Notes: generated from the sequence alone by a model not told the origin. A DNA stretch of 58,476 nt from UM-FILTER-36-13 sp964394835 (GCA_964394835.1 CAYMZA010000001.1:1-58476); one strand, 5' to 3'. Positions 9,067-18,471 are shown, counted from the stretch's first letter. A program made the numbers and translations.

Positions 9067-10275
9067 ATGAGTAAAATTAATACAGATCAGAAAAAAATAC
9101 AAGAGCTACTAACCAGAGGCATAGAAAACATATATCCTACAAAAGATTACTTAAAAAAACTATTATTGTCTGGTAAACAAATAAAAATATACTTGGGAAT
9201 AGACCCAACCGGTGATACTTTACACTTAGGTCACTCTATTCAATTAAAAAAATTACAAGAATTTCAAAACTTAGGTCATAAAATAATTCTTTTAGTAGGT
9301 AACTTTACTGCTACCATTGGAGACCCTACAGATAAAAGTGCTATAAGAAAACCATTAACAAGACAACAAGTGTTAGATAATTGTAGTAATTACAAAAATC
9401 AAGCAAAAACTTTTTTAAATTTTAGAGGTAGGAATAAAGCAGAAATAAAATATAATGGTAAATGGTTTGATAAACTTAATTTCGGAGAAATATTAAATCT
9501 TTCTAGCTATTTTACGGTGCAACAACTTTTAGAAAGAGATATGTTTCAAAAAAGAATGCAAGATGGTAAACCAATTGGGTTACATGAATTCATGTATCCT
9601 TTGATGCAAGCTTATGATTCTGTTATTATGGAAGTAGACGGAGAAATAGGTGGTAATGATCAAACGTTTAATATGTTAGCTGGAAGAAGTTTAATGAAAA
9701 GTATGCTTAATAAAGAAAAGTTTGTTTTAACACTTAAATTATTAACAGATAATACTGGATTTAAAATGGGCAAGACAACTGGCAATATGGTTAGTTTAGA
9801 CAAGCCTGCAAAAGAAATGTTTGGTGGTATTATGTCATGGACAGATGGAATGATAACTGGTGGTTTTGAACTTTGCACATATACACCAGTAGAAGAAATT
9901 AAAAAAATAGCTAGAGAAATGAGACATGGTGCTAATCCTAGAGATTATAAGTTTAGATTAGCTCAAGAAATCACTGCTATTTATCATGGTGAAGAAAAAG
10001 CAAAAGAAGCGGGTGAAGAATTTAATAAAATATTTTCCAAAAAAGGAAACCCAGATAACATCAAAGAATATAATCTACAACTTGGTGATACAAACCCTGT
10101 AAATTTATTAATGGATCTTAAATTTACAACTTTTCGTAGTGAAGCAAAAAGACTTATTGAAGGAGGTGGATTAAGAATTAATAAAAAAAAGATACTATCT
10201 TGGAAAGATAGCATCGATATACAATCTGGAGATATAGTACAAGCAGGGAAAAGAAAATTTGCTAAAATTAAATAG
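9067..10275 (+). CDS. tyrS: Tyrosyl-tRNA synthetase
   Basis: This is a class I aminoacyl-tRNA synthetase of 402 residues that charges tRNA-Tyr. The HIGH-type signature is seen in LHLGHSIQ with a preceding GIDPTGDTLH, and the KMSKS-equivalent loop is KMGKTTGN near residue 238. A C-terminal S4-like RNA-binding segment (EAKRLIEGGGLRINKKKI) is present. Length and order match bacterial TyrS. It is a single gene whose 3' end overlaps the galT-like gene on the opposite strand by 8 bases. Confidence 0.95.
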   Translation: MSKINTDQKKIQELLTRGIENIYPTKDYLKKLLLSGKQIKIYLGIDPTGDTLHLGHSIQLKKLQEFQNLGHKIILLVGNFTATIGDPTDKSAIRKPLTRQQVLDNCSNYKNQAKTFLNFRGRNKAEIKYNGKWFDKLNFGEILNLSSYFTVQQLLERDMFQKRMQDGKPIGLHEFMYPLMQAYDSVIMEVDGEIGGNDQTFNMLAGRSLMKSMLNKEKFVLTLKLLTDNTGFKMGKTTGNMVSLDKPAKEMFGGIMSWTDGMITGGFELCTYTPVEEIKKIAREMRHGANPRDYKFRLAQEITAIYHGEEKAKEAGEEFNKIFSKKGNPDNIKEYNLQLGDTNPVNLLMDLKFTTFRSEAKRLIEGGGLRINKKKILSWKDSIDIQSGDIVQAGKRKFAKIK

Positions 10276-11200
10276 TTAAATCTTTTTTGTAAAATTTAGC
10301 AGCTTCTTCTGGTTCTATTGGATTTATAATTAAACCTGAACCTATTTCAACTCCAGCCCATACAGATCCTCTAGGAACGATCTTCATGTACAAGTGTTGG
10401 TCTTCGTCGTTTATAACTTGATGAAAATAAAAATTATAAGGTAGGTTTAATAAACCTATCTTTTTTAATATATGTTTTAATATTTTAGCCCAAGATTTTC
10501 TTTCTTCTTTGTTTAAATCTGTAATATTATCTAAATGTCTTAGTGGCATTATCCATATCTCATAGTTAAACATGGAAGCATAAGGTGTAAATGCTATTAC
10601 ATTTTTATCTTTGTAAACTAAACGTGGTCCTTTAGATTCTTTTTTAATAACATCACAATATATACAATTACCTGTTTTTAATTTATATGCTTGTTGTCTT
10701 TGAGATTTATCTAACAAGTGTGGAGGTAAAAACTTGGTAGCAAATATTTGAGAGTGGGTATGTTGTAAACTAGCTCCTGCCACACCACCATCATTCTTAA
10801 AAATTAAAATGTATTCTATCTTATCATTCTTTGATATTTCTTTTGTTCTAGCTGAATATGCTTCTAACAAATTAACTATATTATCAGTGGACATCTCTTC
10901 TAACTCTTTAGTATGATCTGGTGTTTCAATAACTACTTCTTGCATACCATACGCCTTAGGATTATCCAAAGATACTGCTGGGTATTTATTAGTTATAACA
11001 TTAATATCCCATTTATTCTTTGTCCCTTTTAAGTATAAGCTAGGTGTTTTATTAATATTATGAGGACAAAATATACATGAAGAAACAAGCTTTTTAGTGT
11101 AGTTTTTAGGCGTAATAGTATCATGGGGCCTTTTTCCTCTTTTAGGGGCTATAATCACGTATTTTTCTTGAATATAGTCCTTTCTTATCTCTGGTTTCAT
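10268..11200 (-). CDS. galT: Galactose-1-phosphate uridylyltransferase-like protein (HIT superfamily)
   Basis: The protein has 310 residues and GalT architecture. There are two CxxC zinc pairs, in CIFCPHN near residue 42 and in CIYCDV near residue 177. The nucleophile motif reads HTHSQ, where GalT usually has HPHxQ; the catalytic His and following Gln are kept. The likely reaction is UMP transfer between UDP-glucose and a hexose-1-phosphate. Its place beside glycogen-synthase-type genes also allows a relative acting on ADP-glucose, which shares this fold. It lies 6 bases downstream of glgA-1 and ends a minus-strand cluster. Confidence 0.85.
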   Translation of the reverse strand: MKPEIRKDYIQEKYVIIAPKRGKRPHDTITPKNYTKKLVSSCIFCPHNINKTPSLYLKGTKNKWDINVITNKYPAVSLDNPKAYGMQEVVIETPDHTKELEEMSTDNIVNLLEAYSARTKEISKNDKIEYILIFKNDGGVAGASLQHTHSQIFATKFLPPHLLDKSQRQQAYKLKTGNCIYCDVIKKESKGPRLVYKDKNVIAFTPYASMFNYEIWIMPLRHLDNITDLNKEERKSWAKILKHILKKIGLLNLPYNFYFHQVINDEDQHLYMKIVPRGSVWAGVEIGSGLIINPIEPEEAAKFYKKDLTI

Positions 11201-11205
11201 ATTAA

Positions 11206-12678
11206 TTATCTTAATTTATTATATAATTTTAAATATTCTTTAGCTGATCTATCCCAAGAAAAATCTTCTTTCATAATATTCTTTATCATCTTCTTCATTT
11301 TAACTTTATTACCATATACAGTCAAAACTTTTAACATAACTTTTTTCATATTAGTTATATTATATTTACTAAATACAAATCCAGTACTATTATTCTTAAC
11401 TGTATCTTTCAACCCACCTGTAGCCCTTACTATTGGCACACTTCCATACCTCATAGCAATCATCTGACCAAGTCCACATGGCTCAAAACGAGAAGGCATT
11501 AAAAAGAAATCTGAGCCTGCATATATCTCTTGAGCTAAGTCTATACTAAAAGTAATATTTGCTTTTACTTTATCTGGATAAAGTTTTTCTAATTCTTTAA
11601 AATCATCTTCATATTCAGGTTGTCCTGTACCTAAAACAACTAATTGAATATCTTCTTTTTTTAATATTTGTTTTAATGCTGGTATTAAAATATCTAAACC
11701 TTTTTGTGAAACTAATCTTGTAACTAGCCCAAACACAGGGACATCAATATTTGGTAGCTTAGAAATTTTTTGTAAATATTCTTTATTAACTAATTTATTA
11801 CTAAAAACATTTTTAAGAGAGTATTGTTTTTTAATATATTTATCTTTTTGTGGATTAAACAAATTAAGGTCAAGACCATTTACTATTCCTGCTAAGTGAT
11901 TTTTTCTTCTTTGAAGGTATTTTTCTAAATCTTCACCATATTCTTTTGTTAATATTTCTTTAGCATAAGTTGGACTTACTGTGTTAATATAATCAGCAGA
12001 AAGAATACCTATCTTCATAGCATCTATTTTATCTCCATCTTTGTCATAGTAATCTTCCATTAATGCTGGCGTTAGTCTTTTATGTAAACAAGCATAGTCT
12101 ACTATATCTAATCCTGATATTCCTTGATTGGCTAAATTATGAATAGTAAATAATGTTTTTATATTTTTAAAGTTTTTATGCAACAAGCTATATTCATCAA
12201 CAAAGGTTGGAATTAAGGCAGTGTGCCAATCATGACAATGTAATACATCAACCTGCCATTTTAATTCCTTGATTGTTTCTACGACAGCTTTAGAGAAAAG
12301 AGTAAATCTTTCTATATCTCCTATACTACGAGAATATTTTGTTTTACTAATATATTTACGTTTACCGGTATATATATTCTTACTATTAAATACTTTGTGT
12401 TTTATTAGGAAAATATTAATTGATGTTTTTGGTAATTTAGTTTTATATACATCAAAAAAAGTTTTTTGATTGTCTATGTTTAATTCTATTTTTTTCTTTA
12501 CCAACTTAACACTATACTTACTCTTACTAATACTTCCGTAATATGGAATTATTAATTTAATATTAACACCAAGCTTATTTAAGGCTTTGGGCAAGGAACC
12601 AATTACATCACCCAACCCACCCACCTTAACCAAAGGAGCAAGCTCTGCTGCTGTCATTACTATTAGCTTTCTTTTCAT
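11206..12678 (-). CDS. glgA: Glycogen/starch synthase, GT5 family (copy 1)
   Basis: This GT-B-fold glucosyltransferase of 490 residues extends alpha-1,4-glucan from a nucleotide-glucose donor. The donor-binding loop near the N-terminus is KVGGLGDV, with Val where copy 2 and most family members have Thr (KTGGL). HCHDWHTAL, a TIHNLA segment and the C-terminal SRFEPCGLGQ with its catalytic Glu are intact. It has an extended -10 27 bases upstream and is transcribed with the galT-like gene. Copy 2 lies 4 kb away and is clearly divergent from it, so the two likely differ in role. Confidence 0.93.
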   Translation of the reverse strand: MKRKLIVMTAAELAPLVKVGGLGDVIGSLPKALNKLGVNIKLIIPYYGSISKSKYSVKLVKKKIELNIDNQKTFFDVYKTKLPKTSINIFLIKHKVFNSKNIYTGKRKYISKTKYSRSIGDIERFTLFSKAVVETIKELKWQVDVLHCHDWHTALIPTFVDEYSLLHKNFKNIKTLFTIHNLANQGISGLDIVDYACLHKRLTPALMEDYYDKDGDKIDAMKIGILSADYINTVSPTYAKEILTKEYGEDLEKYLQRRKNHLAGIVNGLDLNLFNPQKDKYIKKQYSLKNVFSNKLVNKEYLQKISKLPNIDVPVFGLVTRLVSQKGLDILIPALKQILKKEDIQLVVLGTGQPEYEDDFKELEKLYPDKVKANITFSIDLAQEIYAGSDFFLMPSRFEPCGLGQMIAMRYGSVPIVRATGGLKDTVKNNSTGFVFSKYNITNMKKVMLKVLTVYGNKVKMKKMIKNIMKEDFSWDRSAKEYLKLYNKLR

Positions 12679-12705
12679 TTTTATTATATTAATTTTAATA
12701 ATTAC

Positions 12706-12714
12706 ATTATACCA
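12706..12714 (-). promoter_or_regulatory. glgA-1 extended -10 promoter
   Basis: On the minus strand TGGTATAAT (12714-12706) lies directly after the T-run of the upstream gene's terminator and 27 bases before the glgA-1 ATG. Confidence 0.55.
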
Positions 12715-12716
12715 AA

Positions 12717-12741
12717 AAACACCTCTATTAAAAAGGTGTTT
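12717..12741 (-). terminator. Terminator after the P-loop kinase gene
   Basis: The inverted repeat AAACACCT...AGGTGTTT is followed by T6 on the minus strand. It separates the kinase gene from the glgA-1 promoter. Confidence 0.8.
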
Positions 12742-12746
12742 AATTA

Positions 12747-13322
12747 TTAATTTTCTTTTAAGAATTCTAATACCTCTTCTACTAACTTTTCGTTTGGTAA
12801 CACTGAAGCATTTACAACAAGATGTTCTAATTTACTTTTTTTTATTAACCTTAAATATTCTTGTTGTTGTTTTATATATTCTTTTGGTTTTTGAGCTATA
12901 CGACTATAATGAGGATAAAGCTCTAAACGATCTTTTAATCTTTTTTCTAATAACCTTTCATCTTCATCAAATATAATTAAAATAATTTTAGTGTTAATGT
13001 CTTTTAACCTGTTTTCAATATTAGAATAATCAAAAATGGTATTATGATATATTTTTTGGTACACAGCTTCTGTCAAATGAAACTTTTCTACCATTACATT
13101 AGTATCGTTAATCTCTTCTAATAATTCTAAATATTTTTTTAAGGCTATTTCCCCATGTTTAGTGCCAAAAATACCAACATCACAATTAAACCAATGGCAG
13201 CCATCCATAATCTTACCACCACTATTATATTTTGGTTCAAGGAAATTAAAAACTTGACTCATTAGATAACTTTTACCAGATAATTCTGCTCCTTCAAAAA
13301 TTATATTATGTTTTGGGTTCAT
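12747..13322 (-). CDS. P-loop kinase, thymidylate/deoxynucleoside kinase-like
   Basis: The protein has 191 residues with a Walker A motif FEGAELSGKS near the N-terminus. A second-half segment, LIIFDEDERLLEKRLKDR, looks like the DR(Y/H)xxS-type lid and 'LxxRxxR' region of dNK/TMK kinases. It is probably a small-molecule kinase, and a nucleotide or sugar substrate cannot be chosen from the sequence. It starts directly after the APH-type kinase gene (2-base gap) and is followed by a terminator, so it closes a transcript that includes the GH57 and glgA-2 genes. Confidence 0.6.
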   Translation of the reverse strand: MNPKHNIIFEGAELSGKSYLMSQVFNFLEPKYNSGGKIMDGCHWFNCDVGIFGTKHGEIALKKYLELLEEINDTNVMVEKFHLTEAVYQKIYHNTIFDYSNIENRLKDINTKIILIIFDEDERLLEKRLKDRLELYPHYSRIAQKPKEYIKQQQEYLRLIKKSKLEHLVVNASVLPNEKLVEEVLEFLKEN

Positions 13323-13324
13323 AT

Positions 13325-14398
13325 TTAATGTAGGTTAATTATTTTTTTATCACCATTTGCTAATGTTAAATAATTTTCACAATCTTTTAACAAATCGTTA
13401 ATTGGATTATTTACATCTTTCATATAAAAAAGAAAAGTTGCAGTACGTAATGCTGTCCATGATTGATATAAATTAATTCTATTTATATACTTAATATCTA
13501 TATCTTTAATTTTTCTATTAAAATATTTTTCAAGTAATATTAACTTATATTTGTTTATCTTTTTACGAGAAACAAAATTATGCCCCATAAAATCAAATTG
13601 TTGTATAAATATTCCTAAATCCATCATTGGATCTCCTAATGATAAATCTGTAAAATCAATCATCTCTAAGCTTTTAGCCTTTAAACTTGTTATAATAACA
13701 TTCTCAGGATGAAAATCTCCATAAACAACCTTTTTATCAAATGTCTTAGAAAAATCTTTTTCTAATTTAACCATATCATTAAATAATCTCTCTACATACC
13801 TACCTTGTTCTTTGTTAATATTTTTAATGTCTTTTATAAACTTATCAGAAGATGGTACCATTTTGCTTATATAAAATTTAGGCCAATTATATTTATACTT
13901 TTTTGTATTAAATTTATGTAACTTTTTAACCCAACCAGCTATCAATGATAAACCATTTTCTAAATTAGAACTAGGTTTTTGTGAAAAAAAGTTAAAAAAA
14001 CTGCCTCCTTTTGATGCTTCATAAAAAAAAGCTTTTCTACTTGGTAAGAAAAATAAAGGTTTAGTAACTCTATACTTACCATTTTTAAAGCCATGGTTAT
14101 ATAAAAATTTAGTCATGGTATATGCTCCTTTTCTAGATCCATCAGAATGAGCTGAAACAAATATATCTAAATTTTTATACTTACTCTTTTTAGTTAAATA
14201 TTTTATTTTATATTCAATAACAAAAACAGCACTAGTAACCCCTAGGTGTTTTTTAAAAGGAGTTAATTCAATATTTTCTATTTTTTTAAAATCACTATAG
14301 TGTTGAAGTAGTTTTTTATTCAATAATTTTTCTGCATATTCTACATCAATTAATTTAGCAATTTTTTCTTTTGTTTGTTCTGATACTTTTTTCTTCAT
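13325..14398 (-). CDS. Aminoglycoside-phosphotransferase-fold kinase
   Basis: This 357-residue protein has the APH/choline-kinase fold. YGDFHPENVI carries the catalytic Asp and Asn of the Brenner motif, and MIDFTDLSLGDPMMDLG carries the metal-binding Asp. Such kinases phosphorylate small hydroxylated molecules. The position between a GH57 glucanase-type enzyme and a P-loop kinase, within a two-GlgA cluster, makes a sugar kinase such as a maltokinase-like enzyme reasonable. That is inference, because I see no maltokinase-specific N-terminal cap. An antibiotic-resistance role is unlikely in this setting. It starts one base after the GH57 stop. Confidence 0.7.
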   Translation of the reverse strand: MKKKVSEQTKEKIAKLIDVEYAEKLLNKKLLQHYSDFKKIENIELTPFKKHLGVTSAVFVIEYKIKYLTKKSKYKNLDIFVSAHSDGSRKGAYTMTKFLYNHGFKNGKYRVTKPLFFLPSRKAFFYEASKGGSFFNFFSQKPSSNLENGLSLIAGWVKKLHKFNTKKYKYNWPKFYISKMVPSSDKFIKDIKNINKEQGRYVERLFNDMVKLEKDFSKTFDKKVVYGDFHPENVIITSLKAKSLEMIDFTDLSLGDPMMDLGIFIQQFDFMGHNFVSRKKINKYKLILLEKYFNRKIKDIDIKYINRINLYQSWTALRTATFLFYMKDVNNPINDLLKDCENYLTLANGDKKIINLH

Positions 14399-14399
14399 A

Positions 14400-15551
14400 C
14401 TATTTATTATATTTACGCCAATGAGAAAACCAAGTATTTTTCTTTATGCTTATATATAATTTCTCAGCTTTTATTTTTTCACTTATATTAGCTTTGTCTA
14501 ATGATCTAATGCTTCTAATTAATTCTTCTGAGCCATTATCTATTAAATCTGGATTCCATGTTAACGGAGAAAAAGGAGATGGCCTCTTAGCCGTAGCCCA
14601 CCAAAAAGTACAAGAAGAAACACCTCTGTCTAAATGCAATCTAGACCAATAATGATTTTTATCTTTTTTATATTTGTTTACTAAACTATCTGCTAATTTA
14701 ACCAATTTCCATAATTCTTTATGTATTACATTTTTTGGATCATCCCATAATATATATGGAACATTATTTTTAATATCTCTAACGCTAGACTCCCACGATG
14801 CAGACCTTAAAGAGATGTTCTTTTTTTCTTTTAATCCTTTAATATACCCTGATATAGTTTTTACTTCTACGTTTTTATTTATTAAAACTTTTTCTAAGTG
14901 ACCTTGCCAATCCTCATGAAAATGTCCATATATTTCTGCGTCAGTTGCTGTTATAATATTCTGATTCTTAAAATTCTTCTTTAATTTATTATATATAACT
15001 TCAGCTGGATATGATTTAGATATTTTTCTATCCCTAAATACTACACTTAAACCAATTTCTTTTATTTTATATAGTATATCATCACTAATTTTTTCTTTAC
15101 TGTGTATTTCATCTAATATTAACCACTTAAACCCCATACTTTTAATTGTTTTAGCTATAGATAATGAAAACGCCATTTCTGGTAAATAAAATCCTTTTAT
15201 TTTCTTAATGTCAAAATACCCCCCTAATACTTCTTGATTAAGTTTTATTTGTCTTTTCGCTTCTTTTGTAGATAGTAATGGTAATAACGCATGATACTTA
15301 GAAGACCCCGTTAACTCTATTTGACCCGATTTAACTATCTTCTGTAGTCTTTTCAATATATCAGGTCTTAACCCCTCTAATTGTTCTATTAAATTACCGG
15401 TAATATTCAAAGAACACTTAAAATTATTATATTCTTCAAATAATGTAACTAAATAATCATAACTTTCTATACTGACCCTCTCAACAACTCCTTTGTCTTG
15501 CCAAGGAGGTTGATACATATGTAAAAAATTAATCCAAATTACTTTATTCAT
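14400..15551 (-). CDS. Glycoside hydrolase family 57 protein
   Basis: This is a GH57-type retaining alpha-glucan enzyme of 383 residues. The N-terminal LHMYQPPW matches the family's HxxQPP motif. GFYLPEMAFS carries the catalytic nucleophile Glu in the usual G-x-x-x-P-E setting. TATDAEIYGHFHEDW carries the catalytic Asp and conserved His. It could be an amylase, a 4-alpha-glucanotransferase or a branching-type enzyme. The length is short for branching enzymes, which often carry an extra C-terminal domain. No signal peptide is seen, so it probably acts on intracellular glucan. It sits 12 bases after glgA-2. Confidence 0.88.
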   Translation of the reverse strand: MNKVIWINFLHMYQPPWQDKGVVERVSIESYDYLVTLFEEYNNFKCSLNITGNLIEQLEGLRPDILKRLQKIVKSGQIELTGSSKYHALLPLLSTKEAKRQIKLNQEVLGGYFDIKKIKGFYLPEMAFSLSIAKTIKSMGFKWLILDEIHSKEKISDDILYKIKEIGLSVVFRDRKISKSYPAEVIYNKLKKNFKNQNIITATDAEIYGHFHEDWQGHLEKVLINKNVEVKTISGYIKGLKEKKNISLRSASWESSVRDIKNNVPYILWDDPKNVIHKELWKLVKLADSLVNKYKKDKNHYWSRLHLDRGVSSCTFWWATAKRPSPFSPLTWNPDLIDNGSEELIRSIRSLDKANISEKIKAEKLYISIKKNTWFSHWRKYNK

Positions 15552-15563
15552 ATTATTTACCTT

Positions 15564-17033
15564 TTATTTACCTTCCTTTAAAGACTTTTTAGCTTTTTTA
15601 TACACTTGAATGTATTTCTTAGCTGGTAACTCCCAAGAAAAAGATGATTTCATACCTCTCCTCACTAACATCTTCCACACATCTTTATATTTATATGTTT
15701 CTAATGCTCTTGTAACAGCTACTAATAATTCTTGTGGATTGTAATTTTTAAAAGTAAAACCATTACCAACAGAATCATCAGGGTCAAAATTAATAACCGT
15801 ATCACTTAAGCCACCTGTTGTTCTAACCACAGGGATACAACCATAACGAAAACCTATTAACTGATTAATCCCGCAAGGCTCAAAACGAGAAGGAAGAAGA
15901 AATAAGTCAGACCCAGCATAAATAGATGTTTCCATTTTACGGCTAAACTTAACAATTCTTAATTTATCAGGAAACTTCTTTTCTATTTTATTTAATCTTT
16001 TTAAATAATCCCTACTACCATCTCCCATTATTATCATCTGAACATCTCTTAAAAGAATGGTTGGCAAGGTTTCTAAAATTAAATCAAATCCTTTTTGCTC
16101 TACAATACGTGATGTAAGCCCTATTAAAGGTGTTTTTTCTTTTATTGGAAGTTTATAAAATTTCTGTAAATACTTTTTATTTAACACCTTGCGATGTACT
16201 TTGTCTATAGTATAGTTTTTATATAATCCCTTGTCTGTTTTAGGATTATATTTGTTATAATCAATGCCATTAACAACACCAAATAATTTATACTCTCTAT
16301 GACTTAATATCCTATGAAGATCTTGACCAAGCTTTATTCTTAAAATTTCTTGAGCATAGGTATCTGAAACTGTATTTATAATATCTGCATTTAGAATACC
16401 TCTTTTAGCAAAATTAATGTATTCTAATTTTTTGTCATCTAAACTAGGTAAAGCCTTAATCCCTTTATCCCTATACTTAACCGGGATCTCCCACCAATTA
16501 GTTCCTAGTTGAAAAGTAAGGTTGTGAATAGTAAAAACAGTAGCGGTATTAGATAGAGTTTTACTATCTTTAAATCTTTGTTTTTTTAAATATGGTATTA
16601 AACCAGTTTGCCAATCATGACAATGTATAATGTCTGCTTTAAATTTTAATAATGAAATAAGTTTTAAAGCGGCTATATCAAATGTATAAAAACGAGCATT
16701 TTCATGTGTAGATCCATATAGACTTTTTTTTCTAGAAAAATATTTATCAATACTCACAAAATATACTTTTAATCCTTTTAATAATTCTGTTCTGTAGTAG
16801 CTAACCTTAATTTCATTATCTTTGTCTATAGTTAATTTAACATCACTATATATTTTTTCTAGTTTATAATTATCTCTATTTATTACTTTTTTGTATAAAG
16901 GGGTTATCATAATAACATTATGCCCCAATCGATGTAGAGATTTAGGTAACGACCTAGCAACATCAGCAAGCCCACCAGTTTTAGAATATGGGTCAACCTC
17001 TGAAGAAATAGATACTATTTTTAATGGTTTCAT
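15564..17033 (-). CDS. glgA: Glycogen/starch synthase, GT5 family (copy 2)
   Basis: This is a second GT5 synthase, of 489 residues. It has the canonical KTGGLADV donor loop near residue 19, HCHDWQTGL, TIHNLTFQ and a C-terminal SRFEPCGINQ with the catalytic Glu. Sequence differences from copy 1 are spread over the whole length, so this is an old duplication or separate acquisition. It starts one base after the ruvC stop and is followed by GH57 and two kinases, which suggests one transcript running from yebC or ruvC. Together the genes indicate synthesis and remodelling of an alpha-1,4-glucan store or surface glucan. Confidence 0.93.
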   Translation of the reverse strand: MKPLKIVSISSEVDPYSKTGGLADVARSLPKSLHRLGHNVIMITPLYKKVINRDNYKLEKIYSDVKLTIDKDNEIKVSYYRTELLKGLKVYFVSIDKYFSRKKSLYGSTHENARFYTFDIAALKLISLLKFKADIIHCHDWQTGLIPYLKKQRFKDSKTLSNTATVFTIHNLTFQLGTNWWEIPVKYRDKGIKALPSLDDKKLEYINFAKRGILNADIINTVSDTYAQEILRIKLGQDLHRILSHREYKLFGVVNGIDYNKYNPKTDKGLYKNYTIDKVHRKVLNKKYLQKFYKLPIKEKTPLIGLTSRIVEQKGFDLILETLPTILLRDVQMIIMGDGSRDYLKRLNKIEKKFPDKLRIVKFSRKMETSIYAGSDLFLLPSRFEPCGINQLIGFRYGCIPVVRTTGGLSDTVINFDPDDSVGNGFTFKNYNPQELLVAVTRALETYKYKDVWKMLVRRGMKSSFSWELPAKKYIQVYKKAKKSLKEGK

Positions 17034-17034
17034 A

Positions 17035-17532
17035 TTATTTAATCAATTGTTTATTAAAAAATGAAGCTGTTATAGCTACTGCTAAAGCGTCTGCTGCATC
17101 ATCTGGTTTAGGCACTGCATTAAGGTTTAAAATTGTCTTAACCATTAAACCAACCTGTCTTTTATGTGCATTACCGGAGGATGTTATGGCTTGTTTAATT
17201 TGTAATGGTGTAAATTCTAATGCTTCTTTATTGTTACTTTCTATAGCTAATAACATAACACCTCTTGCTTGAGAAACATCTATAGCTGTTTTAACATTTT
17301 TAGCAAAAAATAACTTTTCTACACCAATAATGTCTGGGTTGTATTTCTTTATGATTTTATCAATTTCTTTGTGTAATTCTTTTAATCTTTTTGGGAAACT
17401 TTTTGCTTTAGATGTTTTAATACTACCACAACTAATATACTTTAGCTTATTACTATTTTTTGTAATAATACCAAAACCAGTATCAGCAAACCCAGGGTCA
17501 ATTCCTAAAATAACTTTTTCTTTTTTACTCAT
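17035..17532 (-). CDS. ruvC: Holliday junction resolvase RuvC
   Basis: This RNase-H-fold endonuclease of 165 residues has the expected acidic residues: GIDPGFADTG near the N-terminus, GVEKLFF in the middle, and DDAADALAVA near the C-terminus. RuvC cuts four-way junctions with RuvAB; ruvA lies in this window at 49149-49718. The stop codon of yebC and the start of ruvC share a base, which is typical of the yebC-ruvC pairing found in many bacteria. Length matches the family. Confidence 0.95.
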   Translation of the reverse strand: MSKKEKVILGIDPGFADTGFGIITKNSNKLKYISCGSIKTSKAKSFPKRLKELHKEIDKIIKKYNPDIIGVEKLFFAKNVKTAIDVSQARGVMLLAIESNNKEALEFTPLQIKQAITSSGNAHKRQVGLMVKTILNLNAVPKPDDAADALAVAITASFFNKQLIK

Positions 17533-18230
17533 TAAATATCTGCATTAGTGTATATATTATTTACATCATCGTCTTCATCTAGTATTTCTAATAGTTTTAG
17601 TAGTTTTTCTGAGCTTTTTGGCTCTACTTTTTCTTTAGCTAAGTATATCATTGCTGAAGATTCAATCTTAAAACTATTCTTCTCTAAATTATTCTTAGTT
17701 TTTTCTAAATTTTCAAGGTTAGTAATAATTGTAATATTATCATTTTTAATAATATCTTCAGCACCTGACTCTATAATCAACAACTCTTCTTCGTCTTTTG
17801 TTTCTTTTTTATTTAATATTATTTCTCCTTTAGCGTCAAACATCCACATAACACTGCCCCCTAAACTGCCGTTGTGCTTATTTAATATGTGCTTAATATT
17901 AGAAACTGTTCTATTTTTATTATCAGTCAAAACTTCAATTATTAAAGCAACGCCATCTGGTCCATATCCTTCATATATAATGCTTTCTATTCTTTCTGAT
18001 GTATCTTCACCACTACCTCTTTTAATAGCCCTTTCAATATTGTCTTTGGGCATAGATAAAGACTTAGCCCTGTCTACTGCCATCTTGAGTTTGAAATTCA
18101 TATCTAAATCAGACCCATCACGAGCAGCCACAGCTATAGCTTTAGATAGTTTAGTAAACAAACCACTTCTTTTATTATCTTTAATCTCTTTTGCTCTTTT
18201 GATTGTTGACCATTTTGAATGTCCACTCAT
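17532..18230 (-). CDS. yebC: YebC/PmpR family protein
   Basis: The protein has 232 residues with the family's diagnostic start MSGHSKWSTIKRAK, a central GYGPDGVALIIEVLTDNKNRT motif and an acidic C-terminal lobe. Members are known as transcriptional regulators, and some act in relieving ribosome stalling at difficult peptide motifs. It is the first gene of the yebC-ruvC-glgA-2-GH57-kinase run. A TGGTAATAT element about 60 bases upstream is a possible promoter. Confidence 0.95.
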   Translation of the reverse strand: MSGHSKWSTIKRAKEIKDNKRSGLFTKLSKAIAVAARDGSDLDMNFKLKMAVDRAKSLSMPKDNIERAIKRGSGEDTSERIESIIYEGYGPDGVALIIEVLTDNKNRTVSNIKHILNKHNGSLGGSVMWMFDAKGEIILNKKETKDEEELLIIESGAEDIIKNDNITIITNLENLEKTKNNLEKNSFKIESSAMIYLAKEKVEPKSSEKLLKLLEILDEDDDVNNIYTNADI

Positions 18231-18358
18231 ATATTACCCTTGAAAAAACACAAGATTAAACTTATGTAAAACATTATTTAGATATTAATATATTACCAAT
18301 TATATGGTAAAAAATCAATGGTCTTAAAACTTGACTAATAGTTAAAAAAAGAATAAGG

Positions 18359-18437
18359 TATAAGAAAGAATAGTTCTATTAGCTCCGCCATAATCAAAAT
18401 ACATAATCTCCGTACCCATGCCTGACGGAGATTTTTT
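18359..18437 (+). ncRNA. Candidate small RNA ending in a strong terminator
   Basis: The 256-base gap between yebC and the STT3-like gene (divergent) holds a strong intrinsic terminator on +. AATCTCCGT (18405-18413) pairs perfectly with ACGGAGATT (18425-18433) and is followed by T6. No coding sequence leads into it on this strand. A weak TATAAG at 18359-18364 could start a transcript of about 65 bases. This fits a short noncoding RNA, although a stray terminator insulating the next promoter is equally possible. Confidence 0.35.
18405..18437 (+). terminator. Intrinsic terminator upstream of the STT3-like gene
   Basis: A perfect 9-bp stem with an 11-base loop is followed by a T-run and further pyrimidine-rich sequence. 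No annotated gene on + ends before it. Confidence 0.75.
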
Positions 18438-18471
18438 CTTTTTTCTTTTCCTTTATTATTCCTCATATATT

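Noticed and set aside
13325..14398. Antibiotic-resistance gene
   Set aside because: The APH-like fold is shared by many metabolic kinases. The neighbourhood is carbohydrate metabolism and no mobile element is near.
17548..18243. 231-codon frame antisense to yebC
   Set aside because: It mirrors the acidic and Lys-rich yebC frame, giving Ser/Leu/Ile runs. yebC is a sure gene with its diagnostic N-terminus.
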